Source: Lewinellaceae bacterium (lineage in GTDB: Bacteria; Bacteroidota; Bacteroidia; Chitinophagales; Saprospiraceae). From it: a stretch of DNA of 61,440 nucleotides. The position numbers and the translations under genes are program-made. Positions 27,685 through 36,538 of this stretch are shown here, piece after piece (within the stretch, counting starts at the first letter, position 1; each line of letters opens with the position of its first letter). The stretch spans positions 1 through 61,440 of the forward strand of contig JACJYC010000027.1 in the NCBI GenBank assembly GCA_020636325.1, read 5' to 3'. The notes beneath the pieces were generated by a model. The model saw only the letters and a program-made list of their open reading frames with translations, searched no databases and was not told the DNA's origin.

Positions 27685-28803
27685 ATGCTTGGAATAGGGA
27701 TGAACGCGATCAAAGTGTTGGGTGTAGAAGGCTACAGCAAGTCCGAGCTCCTGAAGGAGAACGTTCTGAAAGCCTTGAAAAACCTAAAGCTGGACATCGA
27801 CATAGAGGAAATCTATGAGGTCGATCAGCTTATACGCTATGGTATCAGCGGCATTCCTGCGCTTGTCATCCAGGGTGAAGTCATCTCCCAGAAAGTGATC
27901 CCGGGCGTAGAGGAGTTGGAAGTGCTTTTCAAGAGCCTTTTCCTTTCGCAAAAAAAAAATTTTCCGCTAAGGTCGATCATCGTCCCGACCGATTTCTCGA
28001 AAACTGCCCGGAACGCATTTGATTACGCCATCCAGCTCTCGGCAGCCTACAAAGCCGAGCTCAAGGTTGTCCATGTGCTTTTTCCGGAATGGACCGACTC
28101 CCAATTCTACGCGCCATCCGCCTTTTCCGGATTCCTGGAAGAAAAAACGTTTACGCTGAATAACTTTATCCGGCAGGACCCGGCCATGGGCGGCCAAATC
28201 GCTACCCTTCCCAAGATCGAAAAGGAAGTCATGGTGGGTTTCCCCTCGGAATCCATTATTCAGCTGTCTTCAGCCCCGGGTACCGATATGATCGTTATGG
28301 GCACGACAGGTGATGGGGATATCCTGGAAAAAATATTCGGCAGCGTTTCCACCAACGTCGCGCAGAAAGCGCACTGCCCTGTCCTCCTCGTGCCGGACGG
28401 CGCCGCCTTCAAACCCTACCGGAAAATCCTTTACGCCAGCAACAACCACCCCGGCGACGCCGAGATGATGGACAATGTGATCAGCTTCGCCGGATCCTTC
28501 GGCACCGATATCCATTATGTCCATATCAACGGGAATCCTACCAGCGACTACGAAGTCGACCTTTTCCGGTTTGAACAGGCTTTCAAGACCGGAGCGCCCG
28601 GCGTCAACTTCAGCATGGTCCAGATCGAAAGCAAGGACCTGCTCACCGCACTCAACCGGTACGCCGAAGAAAATGATATCGATCTGATCGTCATGAGTAC
28701 CACCCAACGGCCTTTCCTGAAAGAATTGTTCCATAAAAGCGTTACTAAAAGGATGGTGTTCAGCACCCGAATCCCACTGATGGTGATGCATTATAATAAA
28801 TAA
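27685..28803 (+). CDS. tandem universal stress protein with N-terminal thioredoxin-like domain
   Basis: This 372-residue cytoplasmic protein has three parts. Residues ~5-85 resemble the small thioredoxin_3 (redox-active disulfide 2) fold: AIKVLG at the start, then YGISGIPALVIQGEVI with the cis-proline. The usual CPxC is replaced by EGYS, so it lacks the redox cysteines. Residues ~95-235 are a Usp domain with the ATP-binding signature GTTGDGD...GSVS, and residues ~240-370 a second, degenerate Usp domain. It is divergent from the oxygen-sensor kinase and shares its putative operator. A low-oxygen stress role is inferred. ATGs at 27685 and 27700 are both possible starts. Confidence 0.85.
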   Translation: MLGIGMNAIKVLGVEGYSKSELLKENVLKALKNLKLDIDIEEIYEVDQLIRYGISGIPALVIQGEVISQKVIPGVEELEVLFKSLFLSQKKNFPLRSIIVPTDFSKTARNAFDYAIQLSAAYKAELKVVHVLFPEWTDSQFYAPSAFSGFLEEKTFTLNNFIRQDPAMGGQIATLPKIEKEVMVGFPSESIIQLSSAPGTDMIVMGTTGDGDILEKIFGSVSTNVAQKAHCPVLLVPDGAAFKPYRKILYASNNHPGDAEMMDNVISFAGSFGTDIHYVHINGNPTSDYEVDLFRFEQAFKTGAPGVNFSMVQIESKDLLTALNRYAEENDIDLIVMSTTQRPFLKELFHKSVTKRMVFSTRIPLMVMHYNK

Positions 28804-28936
28804 TTAACCGCGCGAGATCCAGAGATCGGATAACCGTTTAAAAGGTACCGTTATGCGATTTCACAAAACCGTTGTAGGCGTTGACCTGTCGGGTGTATGA
28901 TGCATTCAGATTCGTTTAACCTCAAAATCTCCTGCC

Positions 28937-29383
28937 ATGTTCAACAAGTATATCAAGGTCGCAGAAATCATGACCACCGGCGTCGTGACCGTTTCTCCCG
29001 ATGACCTCATGGAGAAAGTAGCGGTCATTTTCAAATCCAACCCGATCCACCATATCCCGGTTGTCCGCAACGGTAAAGTGGAAGGCATCATCAGCAAGGG
29101 TGACTTCAACAAGCTGGAACACCATTTCACGCTTTTCAAAAACAAGTCCAGCAAAGATTCCAATTTCTATGTGATGCACTCCCTCCTGGCGTCCGAGGTA
29201 ATGACCCGCCCCGTAGTCACCGTTTCTCAGGACGACACCCTCGACTTTGCGGCCGGCATCCTGCGGGAAAACCTATTCCATTGCCTGCCCGTAGTAGACG
29301 CCAAAAAGCAACTGACCGGCATCCTTACGCCGTATGACCTCATGAACTATGCGTATCGGGATGAACCCCTTGGGTTGGGTTGA
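28937..29383 (+). CDS. CBS-domain pair protein
   Basis: This 148-residue protein consists of two CBS motifs (EIMTTGVVTVSPDDLMEKVAVIF... and EVMTRPVVTVSQDDTLDFAAGIL...) forming one Bateman module. Such modules bind adenine nucleotides. There is no catalytic or membrane domain, so it probably acts on a partner. It follows the Usp gene by 133 bp on the same strand, in the same low-oxygen neighbourhood. Its last codons and TGA stop merge into a heptamer array. Confidence 0.88.
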   Translation: MFNKYIKVAEIMTTGVVTVSPDDLMEKVAVIFKSNPIHHIPVVRNGKVEGIISKGDFNKLEHHFTLFKNKSSKDSNFYVMHSLLASEVMTRPVVTVSQDDTLDFAAGILRENLFHCLPVVDAKKQLTGILTPYDLMNYAYRDEPLGLG

Positions 29384-29545
29384 TGCTGGATGCTGCCACG
29401 CCGCGGCGTGGTGGATGCTGGTGGCTGGATGCTGGATGCCGGGAAGCTGCGGTGTGAGGAGGGGTTATTGGTTTATGGCTGGGCGGCTGTTGTAGCTTCG
29501 ACTGCACTCAGCTACCCGACTGCAGACTGCAGACTGCCAACTGAC
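29380..29545. repeat. heptamer arrays and 16-bp palindrome after the CBS gene
   Basis: Units TTGATGC and TGGATGC (29380-29393) include the TGA stop of the CBS gene. A perfect palindrome CCACGCCGCGGCGTGG follows at 29396-29411. Then come TGGATGC, TGGTGGC, TGGATGC, TGGATGC (29412-29439). A second array at 29518-29545 has units GACTGCA, GACTGCA, GACTGCC, AACTGAC. The fragment CTCAGCTACCCGACT just before it also occurs near 13310-13320. No gene is supported in 29384-30201. Confidence 0.82.
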
Positions 29546-29630
29546 GAACTGCCGGCTTTTTCATTTATGGTTGGGCGCCCGTTGAGGGTCATCTGATTGC
29601 CAAATGCTGATTGATGATTACATGAACTGG

Positions 29631-29729
29631 GACCGTTCAGAATTTTGTGTCAACCGGATTTTTAGCATGCGCAGCTTGCTAAAAATCAGATCTTTGCGTC
29701 TTTGCGTGAAAACACTGTTTTGAACAGTC
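29631..29729. repeat. 99-bp hairpin element with terminal inverted repeats, copy 1
   Basis: The ends are GACCGTTCA and TGAACAGTC, inverted with one mismatch. An internal hairpin at 29658-29686 has a perfect 10-bp stem (ATTTTTAGCA / TGCTAAAAAT). It is followed by two copies of the octamer TCTTTGCG and then TGAAAACAC. The same order appears at 47643-47749. No open frame is present. Confidence 0.85.
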
Positions 29730-29795
29730 TCCATGAACTTGATTTTTGATGGAACGCACTCGCTACAAAGGAAGCATGATGCCGTTTATCATCGG

Positions 29796-30188
29796 CTTAC
29801 GACGGCCCTTTCGCGCAACAAAATTGGACTTCTTCGATTTGTATCCGCAATACCGATGCTTTTCCACCTGATTGAGCTGCCCAGTACAGCGGTCCGTTAG
29901 GATCGCCATATCTGTAGCACCCCGGCAACGACGTAAGCCACCGGCCTGTAGGGCCGGAATATGAAGATCTGCGATGCCGGTTGAAATCCATTCTATCCAA
30001 ATTTAAAGGGCCGGTTCGGAATTGACCGATACGGATGTTGCCGGTTGGAAGCAATCACATACCGGCCCTACAGGCCGGGAACCCGATATTCAAACCGAGT
30101 GCTACAGAGATCGCAGACCTGACGGCCCGCACAACTGTTTTGCCATGAAGAAAGTATTTCCTTACGCGAAAGCTCCGTTATGACTTAC
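29796..30188. repeat. dispersed ~390-bp repeat, copy B
   Basis: This copy is colinear with 18539-18928. It carries two perfect hairpins, 29941-29957 (CCGGCC-TGTAG-GGCCGG) and 30062-30078 (CCGGCC-CTACA-GGCCGG). These two are also exact reverse complements of each other, so the ~140-bp interior can fold as one larger structure. It lies just beyond the 3' end of the cbb3 operon. Confidence 0.85.
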
Positions 30189-30201
30189 TACTTTCGACTA
30201 A

Positions 30202-30897
30202 TCAATGGCACATCGGCGTGTTCTGTATCGCCTCCCAGAACGTAAAACCGCGGGGCAGGTCGAATTGCAGGCCGCGAAGGATGAACAGCAGGGCGAGGCC
30301 GGTCAGGAAAACCGGATAGAATTTGCGCAGCCGGTTCTGGAAGCGAATGCCGAGCCGGCGGCCGGCCAATGCGGCGCTGAACATGAGGGGGGTCGTGCCC
30401 AGGCCGAACAGCAGCATATACAAAGCGCCGCCCGCAATGCTTCCCGCACTCAGGGCGCCCAGTACCGCCATGTACACCAGGCCGCAGGGCAGAAATCCGT
30501 TCAGGATGCCGACTTGCAGGAAATGAGCGGCGCCGCTGCCGCGCAATAACCGGGCCAGCCGCTGTTTGAGATAGAGGTAGAACCTGCCCGTCCAGGGAGA
30601 TTGGAGCAGTTTGTTTTCTACCGGTATGGAAAAAAGGACAACGATCAGCAGAAAGGCGCCGGCGCCGATGGACAACCACCGCTGCAGACCGGCCATGAAT
30701 AACCCTTTGCCCAGCACCCCGATCAGCAGACCCAGGAAAATGTAGGTCGCAATCCTGCCGGAATTATACAGCAACAGGTTTCCGGCCGTCTTCCACGGGC
30801 TTTGCTCACCCGCAGGTAGCGCGCAGGCAATGGGGCCGCACATGCCTACGCAGTGCAGGCTGCCCAAAAGTCCGATGGTAAATGCGGTCCAGAACAC
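30202..30897 (-). CDS. TauE/SafE-like (DsbD_2-type) membrane protein of the cbb3 operon
   Basis: This 231-residue inner-membrane protein has about six helices. The hallmarks are GSLHCVGMCGPI near the N-terminus and NGFLPCGLVYMA in the fourth helix, each with a conserved cysteine in a Cys-Gly or Pro-Cys setting. This family is the usual last gene of cbb3 operons in Bacteroidota and is thought to help copper supply or oxidase maturation, not sulfite export. The start is a GTG at 30897. It follows ccoH by 31 bp. Confidence 0.85.
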   Translation of the reverse strand: MFWTAFTIGLLGSLHCVGMCGPIACALPAGEQSPWKTAGNLLLYNSGRIATYIFLGLLIGVLGKGLFMAGLQRWLSIGAGAFLLIVVLFSIPVENKLLQSPWTGRFYLYLKQRLARLLRGSGAAHFLQVGILNGFLPCGLVYMAVLGALSAGSIAGGALYMLLFGLGTTPLMFSAALAGRRLGIRFQNRLRKFYPVFLTGLALLFILRGLQFDLPRGFTFWEAIQNTPMCH

Positions 30898-30928
30898 GGT
30901 ATGAATTTTAAATGGTTACTGTTCTCGC

Positions 30929-31396
30929 CTATTTCTTCATGGCTTCAAGCTCCGAAATATCGACAGCCTGCTCGTCGTAGAATTGCTTTCCGGCGGCCTC
31001 CCAGGACACCTCTATGGTCCACCTGCCCGCCGAGGGAAAAGCCTTGTCCAGAATATCCATGACCTGTTCGTCATTGGGCAGGACGGAGACCGAAAAATCC
31101 TGATCCTTGTTGTTGGCCCTGTAGAAATGAATGGTCCCTTTGATCGCTCCCAGGTCTTTGGGGAAGGCCAGCCGGACCACTTCTTCATTTTCCAGATAAC
31201 GGATATCCAGTTTCTGCTTCAGGGCCGCGCTGTTGGCGAGCTGCTCGTAGCGGTTCTGGTACGCCAGGTCCTCTTCGTAATAATTGTCAACCACCAGGCT
31301 GTGGTCATAATGCGTGGATTTGAGCACCTGGTAAAAAAGCCCGGCTACAAAGATCCCGTAAAAAAGAAATATACCCGTTCCCCAATTGAATTTCAT
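30929..31396 (-). CDS. ccoH: CcoH/FixH-family cbb3 oxidase assembly protein
   Basis: This 155-residue protein has a single N-terminal transmembrane helix (WGTGIFLFYGIFVAGLFYQVL) and a periplasmic beta-rich FixH domain (DNYYEEDLAYQNRYEQLANS ... GRWTIEVSWEAAGKQFYDEQ). FixH proteins are needed for stable cbb3 oxidase assembly. The gene sits in the expected place between ccoG and the TauE-like gene, 11 bp after ccoG. Confidence 0.9.
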   Translation of the reverse strand: MKFNWGTGIFLFYGIFVAGLFYQVLKSTHYDHSLVVDNYYEEDLAYQNRYEQLANSAALKQKLDIRYLENEEVVRLAFPKDLGAIKGTIHFYRANNKDQDFSVSVLPNDEQVMDILDKAFPSAGRWTIEVSWEAAGKQFYDEQAVDISELEAMKK

Positions 31397-31407
31397 GGTT
31401 GCTGAAT

Positions 31408-32904
31408 TTATTTGATCGGACCGAGGAAATTCGTCCTGGCCTCATCGATTTTCTTTCCGTTCGACCAGACCTCCACAACGACCTTGTTGCTGCGGTCCTT
31501 CAATTTTTGCGTTTCCATATCGATGAAAAAGGCCCCTTCCGTCATCTCGCTGGCTTTGATCACCGGCATTTCGCCCACCAGGCGGATGTTCCCGACGTTG
31601 TCGCGCAGGCGCAGTTCGACGGTCATATCCTCTTCGGTCTTGTTAAAGATCTGGTAGTTGTACAGGTTGCTGATATGGGTCTCGTCCACTTTCTGGAACA
31701 ACATGCCCGGCGTGCGCAGCACAACGGTTTCCATAACCCCTCTGTTGGACAACAGGACGATGTTCACCACGATGAGCAAAACCAGCACGATCGTATAGGC
31801 GATCACCCGGCCGGTGAAGATCTTGCGCCGCTTGGATTCGACCCCGTTGAAGCTGTCGTACCGGATCAACCCGCGCGGCCGGTCGATCTTGTCCATGATC
31901 TCATCGCAGGCATCAATGCAGGCCGTACAATGCACGCATTCAAGCTGGACGCCGTCGCGGATATCGATCCCGGTCGGGCAAACCTGGACGCAGAGTTTGC
32001 AGTCGATACAGTCGCCCTTGATCTTGATGGGGCTTTCCTCTACCGGTTCGGGCGTGGCGTCGATAACGCCTTCCGCGACCGTCGCCGCGATCTTATGCAC
32101 CGGATTGCCGGCGGACAGCGGCTGTTCCGGGCCCTTCCGGTTGCCCTTATCGAGTTTGCCGCGGGGTTCACCCCTGACAAAATCGTAGGTTACCAGGATG
32201 GTGTTCTTATCGGTCAGCACGCCCTGAAGGCGGCCGTAAGGGCAGATCGTGGTGCACACCTGTTCGCGCAGGCGGGCGAATACGAAATAAAAGGCCCCGG
32301 TGAACGCAACCATGGCGATAAAGCCGCCCCAATTGTTGGCGGGCGAGTGGCTGACGATCTCCCAAACCTCCTTAACGCCGATGATATAGCTCAGGAAAAC
32401 GTGGGCGATCAGGATGGAGATCAGGATAAAAACAGCCTGTTTAACCGTTTTTTTGATCGCTTTATCCGTCGTCCAGGGACCGTTATTGAGGCGTCGCTGG
32501 GCATTGGCATCCCCTTCGATCCAATATTCGATCTTACGGAACACCATTTCCATAAAGATGGTCTGCGGACATACCCATCCGCAAAACAGCCGCCCGTACA
32601 CCACGGTAAACAGGACAATGAAGACCACCAGGGTCAACATGGCGAGGACAAAAAGGTGGAAGTCCTGCGGCGTAAAGTGAATGCCGAAAAGGATAAAATT
32701 CCGCTCCAGCAAGTTGAACAGGATGAACGGTTTGCCGTTCACCTGAACGAACGGCAAACCAAAAAGAACGGCCAGCAAGGCCCAGCTTACGTAGGTCCTG
32801 GCGTTGTAAAACCGCCCGGACGGTTTTTTAGGATAGATCCAGATGCGCTTGCCCGTTTCATCAACGGTAGCGATCTTATCCCTGTATTTTTCTACGTCTT
32901 GCAT
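31408..32904 (-). CDS. ccoG: CcoG/FixG/RdxA cytochrome c oxidase accessory protein
   Basis: This 498-residue inner-membrane iron-sulfur protein is involved in cbb3 maturation; the E. coli and Rhodobacter relatives reduce Cu(II) for the oxidase. It has about five transmembrane helices, the CGWVCPQT and ICPYGRLQG motifs, and two 4Fe-4S clusters (CIDCKLCVQVCPTGIDI and CVHCTACIDACDEIMD). A C-terminal Ig-like FixG domain follows. I prefer the ATG at 32904 over the TTG two codons upstream. It starts 13 bp after ccoP. Confidence 0.95.
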   Translation of the reverse strand: MQDVEKYRDKIATVDETGKRIWIYPKKPSGRFYNARTYVSWALLAVLFGLPFVQVNGKPFILFNLLERNFILFGIHFTPQDFHLFVLAMLTLVVFIVLFTVVYGRLFCGWVCPQTIFMEMVFRKIEYWIEGDANAQRRLNNGPWTTDKAIKKTVKQAVFILISILIAHVFLSYIIGVKEVWEIVSHSPANNWGGFIAMVAFTGAFYFVFARLREQVCTTICPYGRLQGVLTDKNTILVTYDFVRGEPRGKLDKGNRKGPEQPLSAGNPVHKIAATVAEGVIDATPEPVEESPIKIKGDCIDCKLCVQVCPTGIDIRDGVQLECVHCTACIDACDEIMDKIDRPRGLIRYDSFNGVESKRRKIFTGRVIAYTIVLVLLIVVNIVLLSNRGVMETVVLRTPGMLFQKVDETHISNLYNYQIFNKTEEDMTVELRLRDNVGNIRLVGEMPVIKASEMTEGAFFIDMETQKLKDRSNKVVVEVWSNGKKIDEARTNFLGPIK

Positions 32905-32917
32905 GATCAATTAATCA

Positions 32918-33886
32918 TCAGTTATTCGGCGCGGCGGCAGTGGTATCCTGTGCCACATTTTCCGCCTGGGCGGCAGTGGTCTCGGGCTGCCAAAGGTCGC
33001 CTTGAGGCGCTTTGGGGTCGGTAGGCGTACTGCCCTGCAGCGACCAAACGAAACTAGCTACTTTTTGCATATCGGAAGCCGTCAATTGCGTCTGCCAGGA
33101 GATCATCCCCTTTTCCGGCACGCCGTATTTGATGGTCCTGAACACATTCTTGATCCCGCCGCCGTGGATCCAGTATTGGTCCGTCAGGTTGGGCCCGATC
33201 GTGTTGCCGCCGCCGTCGGGGCCGTGGCAAGGGGTGCACTTGTTCTGGAAGATGCTCTGCCCCAGGGCGACCTGGCTGGGATCGGTCAACGCTTCGACGG
33301 TATTCTCATCCACCTGATCTGCTCTGGTGGCGAGGTAGGCGTTCACCGCCTGTTCCGCTTCCTTGACCTCGTATTCGTAAGCCTGGGTGGAAGTCATGCC
33401 TTTGCCGAATACGTGGTAATACCCGATATAGATCACAGCAATCCCGATCGTAATGTAGAACAGGGCAACCCACCAGGGCGGCAGCACGTTGTCGAGCTCC
33501 CGGATGCCGTCGTATTCGTGGTGGAACATGACATCCTTTTCCTTATCGACCGGCACCACCCTGGTCATCCGCTTGTAGATCCGTTTGAACCAGGATTCGC
33601 GCGAAATGAGCTTGACTTCCTCAAGGGCCTCAATGCCCATTTCCTGCAGCAGCCTGATCTTCTGGATCTGAAGCAGCATGTTGTTGACATAAGTGATGGC
33701 TGCAAATCCGCCGACGATGACCATGGCGCCTATAATGATCACCACATTATCCAGCGCCCACTCCATAACGCCGGTCGACTTGGCGCCGCCGTCAGCGGCA
33801 GCGGCCTGAGCATCCTGGGCGCCGGCATACGCCGCCTGCAGGAGCGGCAACAATACCATCAAATATTTTGACCGTTTATTTTTCAT
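32918..33886 (-). CDS. ccoP: cbb3-type cytochrome c oxidase subunit III (CcoP), mono-haem
   Basis: This is a membrane-anchored c-type cytochrome subunit of 322 aa. The ATG at 33886 is preferred over a TTG two codons earlier. An N-terminal hydrophobic segment (YLMVLLPLLQAAYAGAQ) precedes the CcoP N-terminal region with further helices (VVIIIGAMVIVGGFAA; WWVALFYITIGIAVIYIGYY). The C-terminal cytochrome c domain holds one haem site, CTPCH, with the distal methionine probably in EKGMISWQ. Proteobacterial CcoP has two such sites. The C-terminus is an Ala/Thr-rich tail. Confidence 0.93.
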   Translation of the reverse strand: MKNKRSKYLMVLLPLLQAAYAGAQDAQAAAADGGAKSTGVMEWALDNVVIIIGAMVIVGGFAAITYVNNMLLQIQKIRLLQEMGIEALEEVKLISRESWFKRIYKRMTRVVPVDKEKDVMFHHEYDGIRELDNVLPPWWVALFYITIGIAVIYIGYYHVFGKGMTSTQAYEYEVKEAEQAVNAYLATRADQVDENTVEALTDPSQVALGQSIFQNKCTPCHGPDGGGNTIGPNLTDQYWIHGGGIKNVFRTIKYGVPEKGMISWQTQLTASDMQKVASFVWSLQGSTPTDPKAPQGDLWQPETTAAQAENVAQDTTAAAPNN

Positions 33887-33892
33887 ATCCAA

Positions 33893-34072
33893 TCAGATTT
33901 CGGTGTTATTGAAATTATCTTCCAGCGGCAAATGCGACATTTTGTTGATGTAGCTCTTGCTTTTGCCGAATATCGCGATCGCGCTGATCACAAAAAGCAG
34001 AAAGAAAGTGATCAAGGCAAAAATGGCCATCCAGTTGATGTTTCCGGCGTTGGCTAGAATATGCTTGAACAT
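33893..34072 (-). CDS. ccoQ: small cbb3 oxidase subunit (CcoQ-like)
   Basis: This 59-residue protein has one transmembrane helix (INWMAIFALITFFLLFVISA) and a short polar tail (KSYINKMSHLPLEDNF). The position between ccoNO and ccoP, 6 bp before ccoP, and the FGKSK...LPLED layout match the short CcoQ/FixQ subunits of Bacteroidota cbb3 oxidases, which stabilise the complex. Confidence 0.8.
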   Translation of the reverse strand: MFKHILANAGNINWMAIFALITFFLLFVISAIAIFGKSKSYINKMSHLPLEDNFNNTEI

Positions 34073-34146
34073 GGTCTGATTTTTTTATTTGTTATCTGTT
34101 CAATCCGGTTTTTCCGGCCTGCGGACCACCACAAGGGTTGTCGCTG

Positions 34147-36279
34147 CTATTGGCCGGCCTGCGGCTTGGGTTTGATATCCGTTCCCAGGCGTTGCAGGTA
34201 AGCGATGAGGGCTACGATCTCCTTGTTTTCGAGGCCCTCCAGTTCCACGCCCTGGGTCCGCAGGGTCTCTGCGATGCCTTTGGCCTGTTTTTGCAGGTCG
34301 TCGATCGCTTGCTGGTCGTAACCTTCCGGATACGGGGTGCCCAGTTTCCGCAGGGTCCTGATCTTGGCCGGCGTACTGGACACATCCAGGTCGCGGCGGA
34401 ACAACCACGGGTACGGCGGCATGATCGAACCCGGAGAGGTGCTGCGCGGATCGTACATATGGTTGAAATGCCAGGCGTCGTTGCGCAGGCCGCCTTCGCG
34501 GTGGAGGTCAGGCCCCGTGCGTTTGCTGCCCCAGAGGAAGGGCCGGTCGTAGATGAATTCGCCGGATTTGGAATAATCCCCGTACCTGGCTGTTTCCGAC
34601 CGGAACGGACGGACCATCTGGGAGTGACATCCCAGGCAGCCTTCCCGGATGTAGAGGTCGCGCCCCTGCAATTCGAGCGGCGTATAAGGTTGAACGGCTT
34701 CGATCTTCGGTACGTTATCGTCGACAAGCATCATCGGGAAAATCTCGACCAGGCCGCCGATAATCACTGCGATCAGGGAAACGACCAGCATCTGTACCGG
34801 ACGGCGTTCGATCCAGCGGTGCCAGTGTTCGCCGGTGTGTTTCGCGGCAACTTCCAGCGCCGGCGCCTCGGCAGGCTCATTGGCCACAAACTGTCCGCTT
34901 TTCACCGTCTTGATGATGTTGTAGATCATGATGAACACACCCACCAGGTAAAGGCTGCCGCCCAGGGCCCGCATGCGGTACATCGGCAGGATCTGCGTGA
35001 CCGTTTCCAGGAAATTGGTATATTTCAGGATGCCTTCCGGCAGGAATTCTTTCCACATCAGGCTCTGGGTCCAACCGGCCCAGTACAGCGGAATGGCATA
35101 GAACAGAATACCCAGCGTACCGATCCAGAAGTGGTTATTGGCCAGTTTGGTGGAATACAGCTTGGTATTGAACATCCGCGGGATCAGGTAATAGAGGATG
35201 CCGAAGGTCAGGAACCCGTTCCAACCCAGGGTGCCGATGTGCACGTGGGCAATGGTCCAGTCTGTGTAGTGGCTGATGGCGTTCACCGACTTGATCGACA
35301 GCATCGGGCCTTCCAGGGTCGCCATACCGTAAGCGGTTACGGCAACTACCATGAACTTCAGCACGGGGTCCGTACGCACGCGGTCCCAGGCGCCCCGCAG
35401 GGTGAGCAGACCGTTCAGCATACCGCCCCAGCTCGGCGCGATCAGCATCAGGGAGAACACCATGCCCAGGGATTGCGCCCAATCCGGCAGTGAAGTGTAC
35501 AGCAAGTGGTGCGGGCCTGCCCAGATATAAATGAAGATCAGCGCCCAGAAGTGGATAATGGACAATTTATAGGAGTACACCGGCCGGTTTGCCGCTTTGG
35601 GCAGGAAGTAGTACATCAGGCCGAGGTAAGGCGTAGTGAGGAAGAATGCCACTGCGTTGTGGCCGTACCACCACTGCACCAGCGCGTCCTGTACACCCGC
35701 AAAAACCGGGTAACTTTTCAGGAAGCTGACCGGCAGTTCAATGTTGTTGCCGATGTGCAGCATGGTGACCGTCACCCAGGTCGCGATATAGAACCAGATG
35801 GCCACATACAGGTGCTGCTCTCTCCTTTTGAGGATAGTGCCGAACATATTCAGGCCGAATACCACCCAAATCAGCGCAATGGCGATGTCGATCGGCCATT
35901 CCAGTTCGGCGTATTCGTGGGCGGAGGTAATGCCCAGCGGCAGGGTCACCGCGGCCGCTACAATGATCAGCTGCCAGCCCCAGAAGTGGATATTGCTCAG
36001 CAGGTCGCTGAACATCCGGGCTTTCAGCAACCGTTGAAGGGAATAATAGACCCCCATGAAAATGCCGTTACCCACAAAGGCAAAAATGGCGGCATTGGTG
36101 TGCAGCGGACGGATGCGGCCGAAAGTCGTCATGGCCGTGTTCAGGTTTGCTGCCGGCCAGATCAACTCGATCGCGGCCCACAAACCGACCAACATACCGA
36201 CCACGCCCCACAACGCAGTCGCGTAGGCGAACTTTTTTACAATGGCGTTGTCGTAACTGAATTGTTCGATCCTTGACAT
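34147..36279 (-). CDS. ccoNO: fused cbb3 oxidase subunits I and II (CcoN-CcoO)
   Basis: This 710-residue terminal oxidase protein reduces oxygen with high affinity. The first ~480 residues are the CcoN haem-copper core. Ligand regions are visible: HTNAAIFAFVGN, WWYGHNAVAFFLTTPYLGLMYYF, WAGPHHLLYTSLPDW and HVHIGTLGWNGF. After a linker and one more helix comes CcoO, with one c-haem site GCLGCHSQMVRPF and the conserved MPPYPWLF. In proteobacteria these are two genes. The fusion is common in Bacteroidota. It follows ccoS by 69 bp. Confidence 0.95.
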   Translation of the reverse strand: MSRIEQFSYDNAIVKKFAYATALWGVVGMLVGLWAAIELIWPAANLNTAMTTFGRIRPLHTNAAIFAFVGNGIFMGVYYSLQRLLKARMFSDLLSNIHFWGWQLIIVAAAVTLPLGITSAHEYAELEWPIDIAIALIWVVFGLNMFGTILKRREQHLYVAIWFYIATWVTVTMLHIGNNIELPVSFLKSYPVFAGVQDALVQWWYGHNAVAFFLTTPYLGLMYYFLPKAANRPVYSYKLSIIHFWALIFIYIWAGPHHLLYTSLPDWAQSLGMVFSLMLIAPSWGGMLNGLLTLRGAWDRVRTDPVLKFMVVAVTAYGMATLEGPMLSIKSVNAISHYTDWTIAHVHIGTLGWNGFLTFGILYYLIPRMFNTKLYSTKLANNHFWIGTLGILFYAIPLYWAGWTQSLMWKEFLPEGILKYTNFLETVTQILPMYRMRALGGSLYLVGVFIMIYNIIKTVKSGQFVANEPAEAPALEVAAKHTGEHWHRWIERRPVQMLVVSLIAVIIGGLVEIFPMMLVDDNVPKIEAVQPYTPLELQGRDLYIREGCLGCHSQMVRPFRSETARYGDYSKSGEFIYDRPFLWGSKRTGPDLHREGGLRNDAWHFNHMYDPRSTSPGSIMPPYPWLFRRDLDVSSTPAKIRTLRKLGTPYPEGYDQQAIDDLQKQAKGIAETLRTQGVELEGLENKEIVALIAYLQRLGTDIKPKPQAGQ

Positions 36280-36348
36280 AATTAATGTGATTTAAAATGG
36301 GTTCTCGAAGATTACCGTCAGTTGGCCGGAAACCGGCTCCAAGACCGG

Positions 36349-36504
36349 TTATTCGCTGTCCGTTTTTTTGTCATCGAATAAAATCCTGACCGATGGCGTA
36401 TAATCATCATCGTATTGCCCCGAGCGGACCGCCCAGATGAAAGCCGCCAGGAAACCCAGCGCGATCAGCAAGCTCAGAATGATCAAAAAGAAGATTATTT
36501 TCAT
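36349..36504 (-). CDS. ccoS: CcoS cbb3 oxidase assembly protein
   Basis: This 51-residue protein has one N-terminal transmembrane helix (MKIIFFLIILSLLIALGFL) followed by FIWAVRSGQYDD, the CcoS signature. CcoS is needed for haem and copper insertion into cbb3 oxidase. It lies 34 bp after ccoI. Confidence 0.92.
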   Translation of the reverse strand: MKIIFFLIILSLLIALGFLAAFIWAVRSGQYDDDYTPSVRILFDDKKTDSE

Positions 36505-36538
36505 CGTAAATCCGAATTTGAGCGCAAGGTAGCTGGGC

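Noticed and set aside
30202..30897. A sulfite exporter, as the family name suggests
   Set aside because: The position in the cbb3 operon and the Cys-containing GMCGPI and LPCGLVY motifs point to the oxidase-maturation subgroup.
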